From: Bradyrhizobium sp. RD5-C2
GTDB taxonomy: Bacteria > Pseudomonadota > Alphaproteobacteria > Rhizobiales > Xanthobacteraceae
NCBI RefSeq assembly: GCF_019972155.1
Contig: NZ_BOVL01000012.1
Location: forward strand, 235,855-299,854
DNA length: 64,000 nt
Reading direction: 5' to 3'
Made by a program: the position numbers and the translations under genes. Below are positions 45,997-55,695 of this stretch, one piece after another. Every line of letters begins with the position of its first letter. Positions within the stretch are counted from its first letter, which is position 1. Below the pieces are notes generated by a model, which had not been told where the DNA came from, did no database searches, and worked only from the letters and a program-made list of their open reading frames with translations.

Positions 45997-47571
45997 ATGA
46001 CGCATGTCACGCTACGCGCGGAGTTCGAAGACCTGATCGATCCGTATGCACCGGTCGGCCAGGTCGGCACCGGCTTCGATTTCACGGAGGGACCGATCTG
46101 GCATCCGGTCGATCACTTCCTGCTGTTCTCCGACATGCCCGGCGACGTGCGACGGCGCTGGGATGCGCGGCGCGGCGTGGTCGAGATCAAGCGTCCGTCG
46201 AACAAATGCAACGGCATGACCTATGATGCCGATCTCAACCTGATTGTCTGCGAGCATGCGACCTCTTCGCTGATCCGCGAGCGGCCCGACGGGCGGCGCG
46301 AGGTGCTGGCCTCGCATTATGAGAACCAGGAGCTCAACAGTCCGAACGACGTCTGCGTCCATTCCTCCGGCGCGATCTATTTCTCCGACCCCTGGTATGG
46401 CCGGATGCCGGTCTATGGCGTCGAGCGGCCGCGCCAGCTCGGCTTCCAGGGCGTCTATCGCGTGCCGCCCGGCGGCGGCGCGCCGGAACTGCTCGTCGAC
46501 CGCTATCTGTTCGAGCAGCCGAACGGGCTGTGCTTCTCGCCCGACGAGCGCATCCTCTATGTCAACGACACCGTGCAGGCGCTGATCCGCGCCTTCGACG
46601 TCGGCGCCGACGGCTCGCTCGGCAATCCGCGCGTGTTCGCCTCCGGCATCCGCTCGGAGCTTGAGCCCGGCCTGCCCGACGGCATGAAGTGCGACCAACG
46701 CGGCAATGTCTGGGTCACCGCGCCGGGCGGCGTGTGGGTCTATTCGCCCGCCGGCGATCTGCTCGGCAAGGTCCGCCTGTCCGAACTCGTCGCCAACCTC
46801 GCCTGGGGCGGCGCCGATTTCCGCACGCTCTACCTGACCGCGACCCATTCGGTCTACGCGATCCCGACCAAGGTCGGCCCGCGCAACGAGCCCTATTTGA
46901 CCGGCAAGCGCGGCAGCGCCAGCGCCGTATCGTCTTCCACGCCGGCGCCCAATCTCGCCGCGGGCGAGATGCAGATCAATCCGCAGCGCTGCGCGATGAT
47001 CATCCAGGACATGCAGAACGACGTCATCATGGACGGCGGTGCCTTCGCCGAGTCCGGTGCCCCTGCGCACGCGCGACAGCAGCATGTCGTCGAGAATGTC
47101 CGCCGCGTCGCCGAGGCCGCACGGGCACGCGGCGTCGCCATCATCCATGTCTGGTTCGTGGTCGAGCCGGGCGCGCCGGGCGTGACACTGAACGCGCCGC
47201 TGTTCGAAGGGCTGGTCGACAGCAAGGCAATGGTGCGCGGCAGCTGGGGCGCCGCGCCGGTCTCCGGTCTCGAACCGCGTCCGGGCGACTTCGTGGTCGA
47301 GAAGATGCGGATGAGCGCCTGGGAAGGCACGCGGCTCGAGACCATCCTGAAAGCGACCGGCCGCGACATGATCATCAACACCGGGGCCTGGACCAACATG
47401 TCGGTCGAGCACACCGCGCGCACCGGCGCCGACAAGGGCTATTTCATGATCGTGCCGGAGGATTGCTGCTCGACCATGAATGCCGACTGGCACAACGCTG
47501 CGATCAATTTCGCGCTGCAGAACGTCTCCGTCGTGACCAACGCCGACACCGTCATCAAGGCGCTCGGCTGA
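45997..47571 (+). CDS. SMP-30 lactonase / isochorismatase-fold fusion
   Basis: A 524-residue fusion. Residues 1-310 are a six-bladed SMP-30/gluconolactonase propeller with the metal-site segments TEGPIWHP (Glu), LNSPNDVCVHSSG (Asn), QPNGLCFSPDER (Asn) and GLPDGMKCDQRG (Asp). Residues 325-524 are an isochorismatase-like hydrolase: Asp338 (IIQDMQND) and Lys436 (VEKMRMSAW) of the triad are kept, but the catalytic Cys position in the TNxCVExTAR motif is Ser469 (TNMSVEHTAR, codon TCG). The lactonase half should be active; the second half may be a serine variant or inactive. Gap to the previous gene is 17 bp. Confidence 0.88.
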   Translation: MTHVTLRAEFEDLIDPYAPVGQVGTGFDFTEGPIWHPVDHFLLFSDMPGDVRRRWDARRGVVEIKRPSNKCNGMTYDADLNLIVCEHATSSLIRERPDGRREVLASHYENQELNSPNDVCVHSSGAIYFSDPWYGRMPVYGVERPRQLGFQGVYRVPPGGGAPELLVDRYLFEQPNGLCFSPDERILYVNDTVQALIRAFDVGADGSLGNPRVFASGIRSELEPGLPDGMKCDQRGNVWVTAPGGVWVYSPAGDLLGKVRLSELVANLAWGGADFRTLYLTATHSVYAIPTKVGPRNEPYLTGKRGSASAVSSSTPAPNLAAGEMQINPQRCAMIIQDMQNDVIMDGGAFAESGAPAHARQQHVVENVRRVAEAARARGVAIIHVWFVVEPGAPGVTLNAPLFEGLVDSKAMVRGSWGAAPVSGLEPRPGDFVVEKMRMSAWEGTRLETILKATGRDMIINTGAWTNMSVEHTARTGADKGYFMIVPEDCCSTMNADWHNAAINFALQNVSVVTNADTVIKALG

Positions 47572-47583
47572 GAGGCGGACGCA

Positions 47584-48210
47584 TTGCCAAAGCTGCTTCA
47601 CGTCGCCTGCTCTCCCCGCGCCGATTCGGAATCGGCAGCCGGCGCGCGCGTCTTTCTCGATCGCTTCCGCGAGATGCGGCCGGATTGGGAAATCGACGCG
47701 ATGAATCTCTGGCGCGAGCCGTTGCCGGAGTTCGAGGGCTATCTGCTCGAGGCAAAATACGCCCGGATCGGCGGCAAGACCTTCACCAATTCGCAACACG
47801 ACGCCTTTGCGATGGCGGAGCGGCTGGCGCTGCGGCTGTCGCTGGCCGACCGCGTACTGATCTCGACGCCGATGTGGAATTTTTCCATTCCCTACAAGCT
47901 CAAGCAGTGGCTCGACGTCATCATCCAGCCCGGCCTGACCTTCCGCTTCGATCCGGCGTTAGGTTATCTGCCGCTGCTCAAGGACCGTCCGACGGTCGTG
48001 ATCATCGCCAGCGGCAGCGACTTCGTCACCGGCATGAACCGCGGCCGCATCGACATGGCAACGCCCTATCTGCGCGAAGCGCTGCGCTTCATCGGCATCG
48101 GCGACGTCCGCTTCGTGCCGATCGGTCCGACCACCGGACCTGCGGAGCCGATCCATGCCGCCCGCGAGGCCGCGCACCGCCGGCTCGCGGAGATGGCGGG
48201 GCGGTTTTGA
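47584..48210 (+). CDS. FMN-dependent NADH:quinone/azo reductase-like flavoprotein
   Basis: A 208-residue flavodoxin-like protein similar to AzoR: FMN-phosphate loop ACSPRADSESAAGARV (about residues 8-23), TPMWNFSIPYKLKQWLDVII (about 99-118), and the later loop ASGSDFVTGMNRG. The start is TTG 47584, with GAGAGG upstream; no ATG precedes it in frame. Last gene of the operon (12 bp after the fusion gene), and followed by the repeat at 48228. It probably reduces a quinone or unsaturated intermediate. Confidence 0.85.
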   Translation: MPKLLHVACSPRADSESAAGARVFLDRFREMRPDWEIDAMNLWREPLPEFEGYLLEAKYARIGGKTFTNSQHDAFAMAERLALRLSLADRVLISTPMWNFSIPYKLKQWLDVIIQPGLTFRFDPALGYLPLLKDRPTVVIIASGSDFVTGMNRGRIDMATPYLREALRFIGIGDVRFVPIGPTTGPAEPIHAAREAAHRRLAEMAGRF

Positions 48211-48227
48211 CCTGCTCTCACCATATC

Positions 48228-48348
48228 GTCGTCCCTGCGAAAGCCAGGACCCATAACCACCGCATTTGATTGTGAATGAGACCGTGGCCCCAGCGCTGCA
48301 CAACAATTGCCATTCGGGGTAATGGGTCCTGGCCTTCGCCAGGACGAC
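48228..48348. repeat. Palindromic intergenic repeat (GTCGTCCC arms), copy 2
   Basis: It opens with GTCGTCCCTGCGAAAGCCAG at 48228 and ends with CCAGGACGAC at 48348; inner arms GGACCCATAACC and the degenerate GGTAATGGGTCC match the copy at 25780-25910. It sits 17 bp after the last operon stop and may act as the transcript end. The TCS kinase gene converges from the other side. Confidence 0.78.
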
Positions 48349-48408
48349 GGCGAGTGTGTGAACGGAGTCGTGAGCCATGTGTCCGCATTCTCGCGACAGC
48401 GCTAACAC

Positions 48409-49782
48409 CTACGTTTCCGTCGGCGGAAACACGAGCCTGCACAGCAGTCCCGGCGCGTTGTCGCGCAGTTCGATACGCGCGCCGTGCAGGCTTGCGACCG
48501 CCGCGACCAGACTGAGGCCGAGGCCGTTGCCTGGCGTGTAGCGGCTTTGCTCGAGCCGGTAGAAGCGCTTGAAAACGCGATCGTGCTGTTCGGCCGGAAT
48601 GCCGGGGCCGTCATCGGCAACCGAAATCACCGCTTCACTTTCGTCGTTGTCGCAGGTCACGGTCACCCGTCCGCCCGGACGGCCATGCTTGATGGCGTTG
48701 TCGACGAGATTGGCGATTGCGTCGAACAAGAGGTCGCGATCGCCGGTGACCAATACCGCCGGATCGCCGGCAAGGTCGAGGTGGGTGGTGACCTCTTCAG
48801 CGGCGGCGTCGTAGAGCTCGACCACCTCACCGGCGATCTCGACCAGATTGACGGTGCGAAACGCGCCCTTGCGGGCCCGCGTCTCGATCTCGGAAATCCG
48901 CGTGATCGATGCGAACATCCCGAGCACCGCGTCGAGATCGGCAATCGTGTCGCCGATCAGCGCCGCATCGCCCTCGCCGTTGCGCGGGGCGTGATAGGCC
49001 TTTTCGAGCCGGCCGCGCATCCGGGTCAGCGGCGTGCGCAGGTCGTGCGCGATATTCTCGCTGACCTGCTTGACGTCGCCCATCAGGGTCTGGATGCGAT
49101 CCAGCATCAGGTTGAGATTCTCGGCGACGCGATCCCATTCGTCATGACTGCCATGGAGCGGGATGCGCTGGTCGAGGCCGGAGAGCATGATGGCGCGGCT
49201 GGTCGCATTGATCGACTCGATCCGGCCGACCGTTCGCCGTGTGACCCCGATGCTGGCGGCAGCCGCAAGGCCGATGATCAGCACGACGACCGCGATGCCC
49301 GCGGCCCTGATCTGCGCCATGAAGCCGTCGAGATCGCTGATGTCGCGGCCGACCAGCAACCGATCGCCGCCTGGTAGGGTCTTCGCCACGGCGCGCACCA
49401 GCGCGGTTCCCGAAGGCAGCGCTGGCAGCGAGGTTCGAAATTCCGTCCATCCATCTCCAATGGTATCTGCCGGCCATTGCGTGAGATTTCCCGCGAGCAC
49501 GACGGATCCCGGGCCGACCAGCAGATAAACCTGATCGGCGAGACCCTTGTTCGCGACGCGTTGCGCGATCAACGCGATCAGGCCATCGCGGCCGGATCGC
49601 GCATAGGCATCGTCGAGGTTTGCCTGCTCGGTCATGATGGCGCGGTCGGACCTGTCGCGCACATAGGACAGCGTCGACCCGTAGACATAGGCGAAGATCA
49701 CGGACACGATGAGGCCGAACGTACCGATGGCGATCAACGCCAGGCGAAACGTCGACGACCTGAGGGTCTTAGCCAGGAGCAC
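48409..49782 (-). CDS. Sensor histidine kinase
   Basis: A 457-residue kinase with two membrane helices (about residues 13-35 and 158-180) bracketing a periplasmic sensor of about 120 residues, a HAMP linker, the phosphorylation site ENIAHDLRTPLTRMRGR (His near 245) and an HATPase domain (DGPGIPAEQHDRVFKRFYRL, GNGLGLSLVAAVASLHGA). It starts at GTG 49782, overlapping the response regulator stop by 14 bp, so the pair is co-translated. Stimulus unknown. Confidence 0.93.
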   Translation of the reverse strand: MLLAKTLRSSTFRLALIAIGTFGLIVSVIFAYVYGSTLSYVRDRSDRAIMTEQANLDDAYARSGRDGLIALIAQRVANKGLADQVYLLVGPGSVVLAGNLTQWPADTIGDGWTEFRTSLPALPSGTALVRAVAKTLPGGDRLLVGRDISDLDGFMAQIRAAGIAVVVLIIGLAAAASIGVTRRTVGRIESINATSRAIMLSGLDQRIPLHGSHDEWDRVAENLNLMLDRIQTLMGDVKQVSENIAHDLRTPLTRMRGRLEKAYHAPRNGEGDAALIGDTIADLDAVLGMFASITRISEIETRARKGAFRTVNLVEIAGEVVELYDAAAEEVTTHLDLAGDPAVLVTGDRDLLFDAIANLVDNAIKHGRPGGRVTVTCDNDESEAVISVADDGPGIPAEQHDRVFKRFYRLEQSRYTPGNGLGLSLVAAVASLHGARIELRDNAPGLLCRLVFPPTET

Positions 49783-50461
49783 GGAGGCAGTACCCGATGC
49801 CGCGGATCGTGTGAATCAGCGGATAGGCTTGCTGGTCGTCGACCTTGCGGCGCACCCGGCCGACATAGACATCGATGATGTTGGTCGAGGGATCGAAGTG
49901 CAGATCCCAGACGTGCTGGAGCAGCATGGCGCGCGACACCACCCGGCCTTCGTTGCGCGCGAGATATTCGAGCAGCTGAAATTCCTTCGGCAGCAGCGGA
50001 ATCTTGCGGCCGCGGCGGCTTGCCGTCCGCGCGATCAGATCGACCGCGAGATCGCCGACCCGCAGGATGGTCTCCTTGGCAACGGTCTCGCTGCGGCGGC
50101 CGAGCGCCTCCAGCCGTGCCAGCAGCTCGACAAAGGAAAACGGCTTGACCAGATAGTCGTCGCCGCCGGCGCGCAGGCCGCGCACGCGATCATCGACCTC
50201 GCCGAGCGCGCTGATGATCAGGAACGGCACCGCGATGCCGTCGTCGCGCATCTGGCGCATCACCGTGATGCCGTCGATGTCGGGCAGCATGCGATCGATC
50301 GTGATCACGGCATAGTCCCGCGCCGCCCCCTGGCTCAGCGCCTCGCGGCCGTTCGCCGCCAGATCCACGTCATAGCCGCTGGTGGTGAGTTCCTCGACGA
50401 GTTGACCGGCGGTTTCCGGATCGTCCTCGACGACGAGAATGCGGCGGTGAGCTCCGGTCAT
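49769..50461 (-). CDS. OmpR-family response regulator
   Basis: A 230-residue regulator: receiver domain 1-120 with the phospho-Asp in AVITIDRMLPDIDG (about residue 55), and a winged-helix DNA-binding domain 130-228 (LARNEGRVVSRAMLLQHVWD, HTIRGIGYCLRAPG). It precedes and overlaps the kinase gene. Its promoter/leader carries the three AACTC boxes at 50469-50517, a likely autoregulatory or translational element. Confidence 0.93.
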   Translation of the reverse strand: MTGAHRRILVVEDDPETAGQLVEELTTSGYDVDLAANGREALSQGAARDYAVITIDRMLPDIDGITVMRQMRDDGIAVPFLIISALGEVDDRVRGLRAGGDDYLVKPFSFVELLARLEALGRRSETVAKETILRVGDLAVDLIARTASRRGRKIPLLPKEFQLLEYLARNEGRVVSRAMLLQHVWDLHFDPSTNIIDVYVGRVRRKVDDQQAYPLIHTIRGIGYCLRAPG

Positions 50462-50468
50462 GTTCTTG

Positions 50469-50517
50469 AACTCTCCGAGTTGTCCTGAACTCCCCGAGTT
50501 CTCAAACTCTCCGAGTG
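50469..50517. promoter_or_regulatory. Three near-palindromic AACTC-N3-GAGTT boxes before the response regulator gene
   Basis: AACTCTCCGAGTT (50469-50481), AACTCCCCGAGTT (50488-50500) and AACTCTCCGAGTG (50505-50517) lie in tandem, start spacing 19 and 17 bp, only 8 bp from the start codon. On the mRNA strand the first box carries the likely ribosome site GGAG in its centre. They could be binding sites for the regulator itself or RNA hairpins controlling translation. Confidence 0.6.
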
Positions 50518-50607
50518 CCCCGCAACGGTCGCCGCCAGACTATCCCATTCCGGGGCTGGATGGAACGCCTGGCGACGACCGCGACAACGGTGCGGTTCGT
50601 TGGGCGA

Positions 50608-51120
50608 TCACCAATAGTCGCCGCACACATTGACCCATTGCAGCCCGTACGACGTCCATACCCTGCGGTAGCAGCCGTCATAGTAATCGGCATAGACACC
50701 AGGCCCGCCGAAGAAGGCGAAGCGATGGAAGCGGTGATGGTGGTGGAAGAAGCCGCCATGATGGAAGAAGTGCGAGCCGTGGAATCCGGCGCCGGCGAAT
50801 CGCGGGCCGAACGCGGGAGAACCTGCGAAGCGCGTGCCGCCAAAATGCCCACCGGCAAAATGTCCGCCGCCGCCCATGGCGGCGAAGGCCATACTTCCAC
50901 CGCGCATGCCGCCGCCGAAACCACCGCCATGCATTCCGCCGCCAAATCCGCCACCGTGCATGCCGCCGCCCATGGCGCCACCAAAACCGCCGCCATGGCC
51001 GCCGCCACCGCCGTGCCCACCACCGCCACCGCCGCCACCTCTGGCGAAGGCTACGGGTGCAAGCGCAACACTGACGGCGAGCGTCGCCGCCGTGAGAACC
51101 GTGAAGAGCCTGTTCGTCAT
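50608..51120 (-). CDS. Secreted Gly/His/Phe-rich low-complexity protein
   Basis: A 170-residue protein with a signal peptide cut near AFARG (residue 26), a Gly-rich stretch (about 27-80) with repeated GGGMHGGGFG units, and a His/Phe-rich part (FHGSHFFHHGGFFHHHHRFH, about 113-132) before a short compact end with two Cys (DGCYRRVWTSYG, VNVCGDYW). CAGGGAGGATTTC precedes ATG 51120. Such composition suggests a metal-binding or surface protein. It lies upstream of the response regulator on the same strand, 146 bp away. Confidence 0.8.
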   Translation of the reverse strand: MTNRLFTVLTAATLAVSVALAPVAFARGGGGGGGGHGGGGGHGGGFGGAMGGGMHGGGFGGGMHGGGFGGGMRGGSMAFAAMGGGGHFAGGHFGGTRFAGSPAFGPRFAGAGFHGSHFFHHGGFFHHHHRFHRFAFFGGPGVYADYYDGCYRRVWTSYGLQWVNVCGDYW

Positions 51121-51553
51121 GAAATCCTCCCTGATTGGGACCGCGGCGAACCTCGTGTCGCCGCATGCAGAGCATGATCAGAAGACGCAAGCGTGAGGCC
51201 GACTTCAACTGACAAATGCGCCAGATTCTGACGCCGGATTTAGGATTGGCGAACGCGCCGGCACATACAGCAAATGGCTGGATCACGGGCGGCGACTGCG
51301 TTGGCCGAGATCGACGGACATTTGGCTGGAATCAGCGGGTAGCGCGCGTTGAATCGATCCGCCGGGTTTCTTAATCCTGCGCCCATCCAAGGAGCGACGT
51401 CGTCGCGGCGGGATTGCAGATCCGGTTCACAATTTGTCGATCACCGGGTCTCCCCGTCGCGCCGGCCGTAACCCACCTGCGATGCAATCGTCTTTGAGCC
51501 GGCTCCTCTCAGCGCCGGGACGGTGATTGCTGACCTTCAGCAAGGAGCTTTCG
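51121..51553. other. Gene-free divergent promoter region before catalase
   Basis: These 433 bp lie between the Gly/His-rich gene (minus) and katA (plus) and must contain both promoters. I see no repeat, RNA gene or convincing OxyR/Fur site by eye. AAGGAGCTTTCG directly before ATG 51554 is the catalase ribosome site. Confidence 0.6.
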
Positions 51554-53017
51554 ATGAGCGACGAGATCAAGAGACCGTTTCTGACCCACGCCTCGGGCGC
51601 GCCCGTTGCCGACAATGTGAACATCATGACCGCGGGTCCGCGCGGGCCGGCGCTCTTGCAGGATGTCTGGCTGATCGAGAAGCTGGCGCACTTTCACCGC
51701 GAAGTGATCCCGGAGCGTCGGATGCACGCCAAGGGCGCCGGCGCGCACGGCACCTTCACCGTCACCCACGACATCACGCGCTACACCAAGGCCAGCATCT
51801 TCTCGCAAATCGGCAAGCAGACGCCGATGTTCACGCGGTTCTCGACCGTTGCCGGCGAGCGCGGCGCGGCGGACGCAGAGCGCGACATCCGCGGCTTCGC
51901 GCTGAAATTCTACACCGATGAAGGCAATTGGGACGTGGTGGGCAACAACACGCCGGTGTTCTTCTTCCGCGATCCCCTGCGCTTCATCGACCTCAACCAC
52001 GCCATCAAGCGTCACCCGCGCACCGGGGTGCGCGATCCCGACATGAACTGGGATTTCTGGACGCTGCTGCCGGAAGCGCTACACCAGGTCACCATCGTCA
52101 TGAGCGAGCGCGGTATCCCGAAGAGCTTCCGGCATCAGCACGGTTTCGGCAGCCACACCTACAGCATGATCAACGCCAACAACGAGCGGGTCTGGGTGAA
52201 ATTCCACTTCCGCACCCGCCAGGGTGTCCAGAACCTGACCGACGCCGAGGCCGAAGCACTGGTCGGCAAGGACCGCGAGAGCCACCAGCGCGACCTGTTC
52301 AACAGCATCGAGCGCGGCGACTTCCCGCGCTGGACGCTGTTCATCCAGGTGATGACGGACGCGCAGGCCAACGCATTCAAGTTCAACCCGTTCGATCTGA
52401 CCAAGGTGTGGCCGAAGGCGGATTATCCCCTGATCGAGGTTGGGTACTTCGAGCTCAACCGCAACCCAGAGAACTTCTTCGCCGAGGTCGAGCAGGCGGC
52501 GTTCACGCCGGCCAATGTCGTGCCCGGCATCGGCTATTCGCCGGACAGGATGCTGCAGGCCCGCCTGTTCTCGTATGGCGACGCGCAACGCTACCGGCTC
52601 GGCGTCAACCACCACCAGATCCCGGTGAACGCGCCGAAATGCCCGTTTCATAGCTATCACCGCGACGGCGCGATGCGCACCGACGGCAATCTGGGCGCCA
52701 CGCTGACCTATTGGCCGAACAGCCATGGCGAGTGGACCGACCAGCCGCAGCTGAACGAGCCGCCGCTCGAGATTGCCGGCGCCGCTGCACATTGGGATCA
52801 CCGCGTGGACGACGATCACTGGCAGCAGCCGGGCGATCTGTTCCGCAACATGAATGCCGCGCAAAAACAGGCGCTATTCGACAACACCGCCCGCCAGGTC
52901 GGCCAGGCGTCGAAGCACATCCAGGAACGGCATGTTGCGAATTGCAGCAAGGCCGATCCGACCTACGGCAAGGGTGTCGCGGATGCGCTGGCAAAGTTCG
53001 CGGCCGGCAAATTGTAA
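51554..53017 (+). CDS. katA: Monofunctional heme catalase (clade 3-like, small subunit)
   Basis: A 487-residue catalase that dismutates hydrogen peroxide. The distal His is in [13 protein letters not shown] (His58), the distal Asn in [12 protein letters not shown] (about 131), and the proximal heme Tyr in [15 protein letters not shown] (about 341). Length and the NADPH-binding-type sequence fit small-subunit catalases. ATG 51554 is chosen over an upstream in-frame TTG at 51527 because of AAGGAGC. The repeat at 53048-53155 follows. Which clade symbol applies (katA or katE) is a naming matter. Confidence 0.95.
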   Translation: MSDEIKRPFLTHASGAPVADNVNIMTAGPRGPALLQDVWLIEKLAHFHREVIPERRMHAKGAGAHGTFTVTHDITRYTKASIFSQIGKQTPMFTRFSTVAGERGAADAERDIRGFALKFYTDEGNWDVVGNNTPVFFFRDPLRFIDLNHAIKRHPRTGVRDPDMNWDFWTLLPEALHQVTIVMSERGIPKSFRHQHGFGSHTYSMINANNERVWVKFHFRTRQGVQNLTDAEAEALVGKDRESHQRDLFNSIERGDFPRWTLFIQVMTDAQANAFKFNPFDLTKVWPKADYPLIEVGYFELNRNPENFFAEVEQAAFTPANVVPGIGYSPDRMLQARLFSYGDAQRYRLGVNHHQIPVNAPKCPFHSYHRDGAMRTDGNLGATLTYWPNSHGEWTDQPQLNEPPLEIAGAAAHWDHRVDDDHWQQPGDLFRNMNAAQKQALFDNTARQVGQASKHIQERHVANCSKADPTYGKGVADALAKFAAGKL

Positions 53018-53047
53018 CGCAATGCCTTGACGAATGAAGCACTGAGT

Positions 53048-53155
53048 CCCGTCATCCTGAGGTGCGAGCTCTTGCGAGCCTCGAAGGATGCACGGCCCCG
53101 TCTCTGGCCGATTCATCCTTCGAGGCCCGCTCCGCGGGCACCTCAGGATGACGGG
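53048..53155. repeat. Palindromic intergenic repeat (CCCGTCATCCTGAGG arms)
   Basis: CCCGTCATCCTGAGGTGC (from 53048) and its complement GCACCTCAGGATGACGGG-like right arm (ending 53155) form the outer stem; CCTCGAAGGATG and CATCCTTCGAGG form the inner stem. It lies between catalase and tex, whose genes converge, and could terminate both. It is a different family from the three others in this window. Confidence 0.78.
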
Positions 53156-53236
53156 CAGCTCGGGTGACTCGGCGAGACGCGTCACGCAGTCGATTTGAAA
53201 CAGGGCGGCGAGCTCGGCTTGCCGCCCTCACCTCGC

Positions 53237-55576
53237 TCAAGTCGGCTTGCCGCGCCCGCTCTTCTCGGCGGCGCGGCGTAGCGCCTCAGCGAGCGCGCCG
53301 CCGCCGGACTGCTCCTGCGGCTTGCGCGGAGCCGACGACGTCATCTTGGCGGAGCCGCGCGAGAAATCGCGTGACGGTCCGGCATTGTCCTTCTTCGGTC
53401 CGACCTCGTCGTCGAGCCGCAGGGTCAGCGCGATGCGCTTGCGCGCGACCTCGACATCCAGCACCTTGACCTTGACGATGTCACCCGGCTTCACCATCTC
53501 GCGCGGATCCTTGATGAAATTCCGCGACATCGCCGAGATGTGCACCAGGCCATCCTGGTGCACGCCGATATCGACGAAGGCGCCGAAGGCGGCGACGTTG
53601 GTCACGGTGCCCTCGAGGATCATGCCCTGTTTGAGGTCCTTGACCTCCTCGACGCCGTCCTTGAACACCGCCGCCTTGAACGCCGGACGCGGATCACGGC
53701 CGGGCTTCTCCAGTTCGCGCAGAATGTCGGTGACGGTCGGCAGACCGAAAGTGTCGTCGACGAAGGATTGCGGCCTCAGCCCGCGCACCACGTCGGCGTT
53801 GCCGATCAGCGCCTTGATGTCGCTCTTGGTCGCTTCGAGGATACGGCGCACCACCGGATAGGCTTCCGGATGCACGCCGGATGAATCAAGCGGGTCCTCG
53901 CCGTTGCTGATGCGCAGGAAGCCGGCGCATTGCTCGAACGCCTTCGGCCCGAGCCGCGGCACCTCCTTCAGTGCCTTGCGCGACTTGAACGGGCCGTTGG
54001 CGTCGCGGTGCTGCACGATGCTCTGCGCCAGCCCAGCGCCGATGCCCGACACCCGCGAAAGCAGCGGCACCGAGGCGGTGTTGGCATCGACGCCGACCGC
54101 GTTCACGCAGTCTTCCACCACGGCATCGAGCGAGCGCGCGAGTTTGGCCTCGCCGAGATCGTGCTGGTACTGGCCGACGCCGATTGCCTTCGGTTCGATC
54201 TTGACCAGCTCAGCCAGCGGATCCTGCAGGCGCCGCGCGATCGAGACCGCGCCGCGAATGGTGACGTCGAGATCGGGCAGTTCGCTCGACGCGAAGGCGG
54301 AGGCCGAGTAGACCGACGCGCCGGCTTCGGAGACCACGATCTTGGTCATCTTGCGCTCAGGCAGCCGCTTCACGAGCTCGGCGGCGAGCTTGTCGGTCTC
54401 GCGCGAGGCGGTGCCGTTGCCGATCGCGATCAGCTCGACGCCATGCTCGATCGCGAGCTTGCCGAGAATGGCCAGCGCCTCGTCCCAGCGCCGTTGCGGC
54501 TCGTGCGGAAAGATTGCCGTATGCGCCACCACCTTGCCGGTGGCATCGATCACCGCGACCTTGACCCCGGTGCGGTAGCCAGGATCGAGCCCCATGGTGG
54601 CGCGCGGACCGGCCGGCGCCGCCAACAGCAGGTCGCGCAGATTCGAGGCGAACACACGCACCGCCTCGGTCTCGGCCGCGGTCCACAGCCGCATCCGCAG
54701 GTCGATGTTGAGATGGATCTGGATCTTGGTGCGCCAGGCCCAGCGCACCGTCTCGCTCAGCCATTTGTCGCCCTTGCGGCCCTGGCTCGAGATCGCAAAG
54801 CGGTTCATGATCCTGAGCTCGTAGAGGCCGGGCACGCCGACCGCCGGCGCCTCGGCCTCCGGCTTGATCGCGAGGTCGAGGATCTCTTCCTTCTCGCCGC
54901 GGAACAGCGCCAGGATGCGGTGCGACGGCAGCTTTGGCAGCGGCTCGGAGAAATCAAAATAGTCCTTGAACTTCTCGCCTTCGGTCTTCTTGCCGGTGCG
55001 GACGGTCGAGGCCATGATGCCGTTCGACCACATCTCCTCGCGCAGCGCGCCGATCAGGTCGGCATCCTCGGCGAAGCGCTCGACCAGGATCGCGCGCGCG
55101 CCGTCCAGCGCCGCGGCGACGTCGGCGACCTGCTTCTCGGCATTGACGAAGGGAGCAGCGGCCTCGTTCGGATCGTTCTGCGGCTGCGTCAAGAGCTGAT
55201 CGGCGAGCGGCTCGAGCCCGGCCTCCTTGGCGATCTCGGCCTTGGTGCGGCGCTTCGGCTTGTACGGCAGATAGATGTCTTCCAAACGGCCCTTGCTGTC
55301 GGCGGCCATGATCTGGGCCTCGAGCGCGGCGTCGAGCTTGCCCTGCTCGCGGATCGAATTGAGCACCGCGGTGCGGCGCTCCTCGAGCTCGCGCAAATAT
55401 GTCAGCCGCTCTTCCAGCGTGCGCAGCTGGGCGTCATCGAGCGCGCCGGTGAGCTCCTTGCGGTATCGCGCAATGAACGGCACCGTAGCGCCGCCGTCGA
55501 GCAGCGTCACCGCCGCCTCGACCTGCTCGTCGCGAACGCCCAGCTCCTGCGCAATCTGATGATGGATCTTTGCCAC
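53237..55576 (-). CDS. tex: Tex-family transcription accessory protein
   Basis: A 779-residue Tex protein with the N-terminal helical domain, YqgF-like domain (about 325-440, [20 protein letters not shown]), helix-hairpin-helix region ([20 protein letters not shown], about 490-510) and a C-terminal S1 RNA-binding domain ([20 protein letters not shown], about 645-664). The GTG at 55576 gives the family start [27 protein letters not shown] lies upstream. The C-terminal tail is Ser/Lys/Gly-rich. A housekeeping factor with unclear exact role in transcription or RNA turnover. Confidence 0.95.
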   Translation of the reverse strand: MAKIHHQIAQELGVRDEQVEAAVTLLDGGATVPFIARYRKELTGALDDAQLRTLEERLTYLRELEERRTAVLNSIREQGKLDAALEAQIMAADSKGRLEDIYLPYKPKRRTKAEIAKEAGLEPLADQLLTQPQNDPNEAAAPFVNAEKQVADVAAALDGARAILVERFAEDADLIGALREEMWSNGIMASTVRTGKKTEGEKFKDYFDFSEPLPKLPSHRILALFRGEKEEILDLAIKPEAEAPAVGVPGLYELRIMNRFAISSQGRKGDKWLSETVRWAWRTKIQIHLNIDLRMRLWTAAETEAVRVFASNLRDLLLAAPAGPRATMGLDPGYRTGVKVAVIDATGKVVAHTAIFPHEPQRRWDEALAILGKLAIEHGVELIAIGNGTASRETDKLAAELVKRLPERKMTKIVVSEAGASVYSASAFASSELPDLDVTIRGAVSIARRLQDPLAELVKIEPKAIGVGQYQHDLGEAKLARSLDAVVEDCVNAVGVDANTASVPLLSRVSGIGAGLAQSIVQHRDANGPFKSRKALKEVPRLGPKAFEQCAGFLRISNGEDPLDSSGVHPEAYPVVRRILEATKSDIKALIGNADVVRGLRPQSFVDDTFGLPTVTDILRELEKPGRDPRPAFKAAVFKDGVEEVKDLKQGMILEGTVTNVAAFGAFVDIGVHQDGLVHISAMSRNFIKDPREMVKPGDIVKVKVLDVEVARKRIALTLRLDDEVGPKKDNAGPSRDFSRGSAKMTSSAPRKPQEQSGGGALAEALRRAAEKSGRGKPT

Positions 55577-55695
55577 GCCTGTCTCTCTCACCCCGTTGCG
55601 CCGCCAAATCACCGATGGCGCGGACGCCGCTTATGGACCATCCCGGAATGATTCATCAAGGCGCGCTGTGGATCAAATTTGGCACGCCGCACGCG

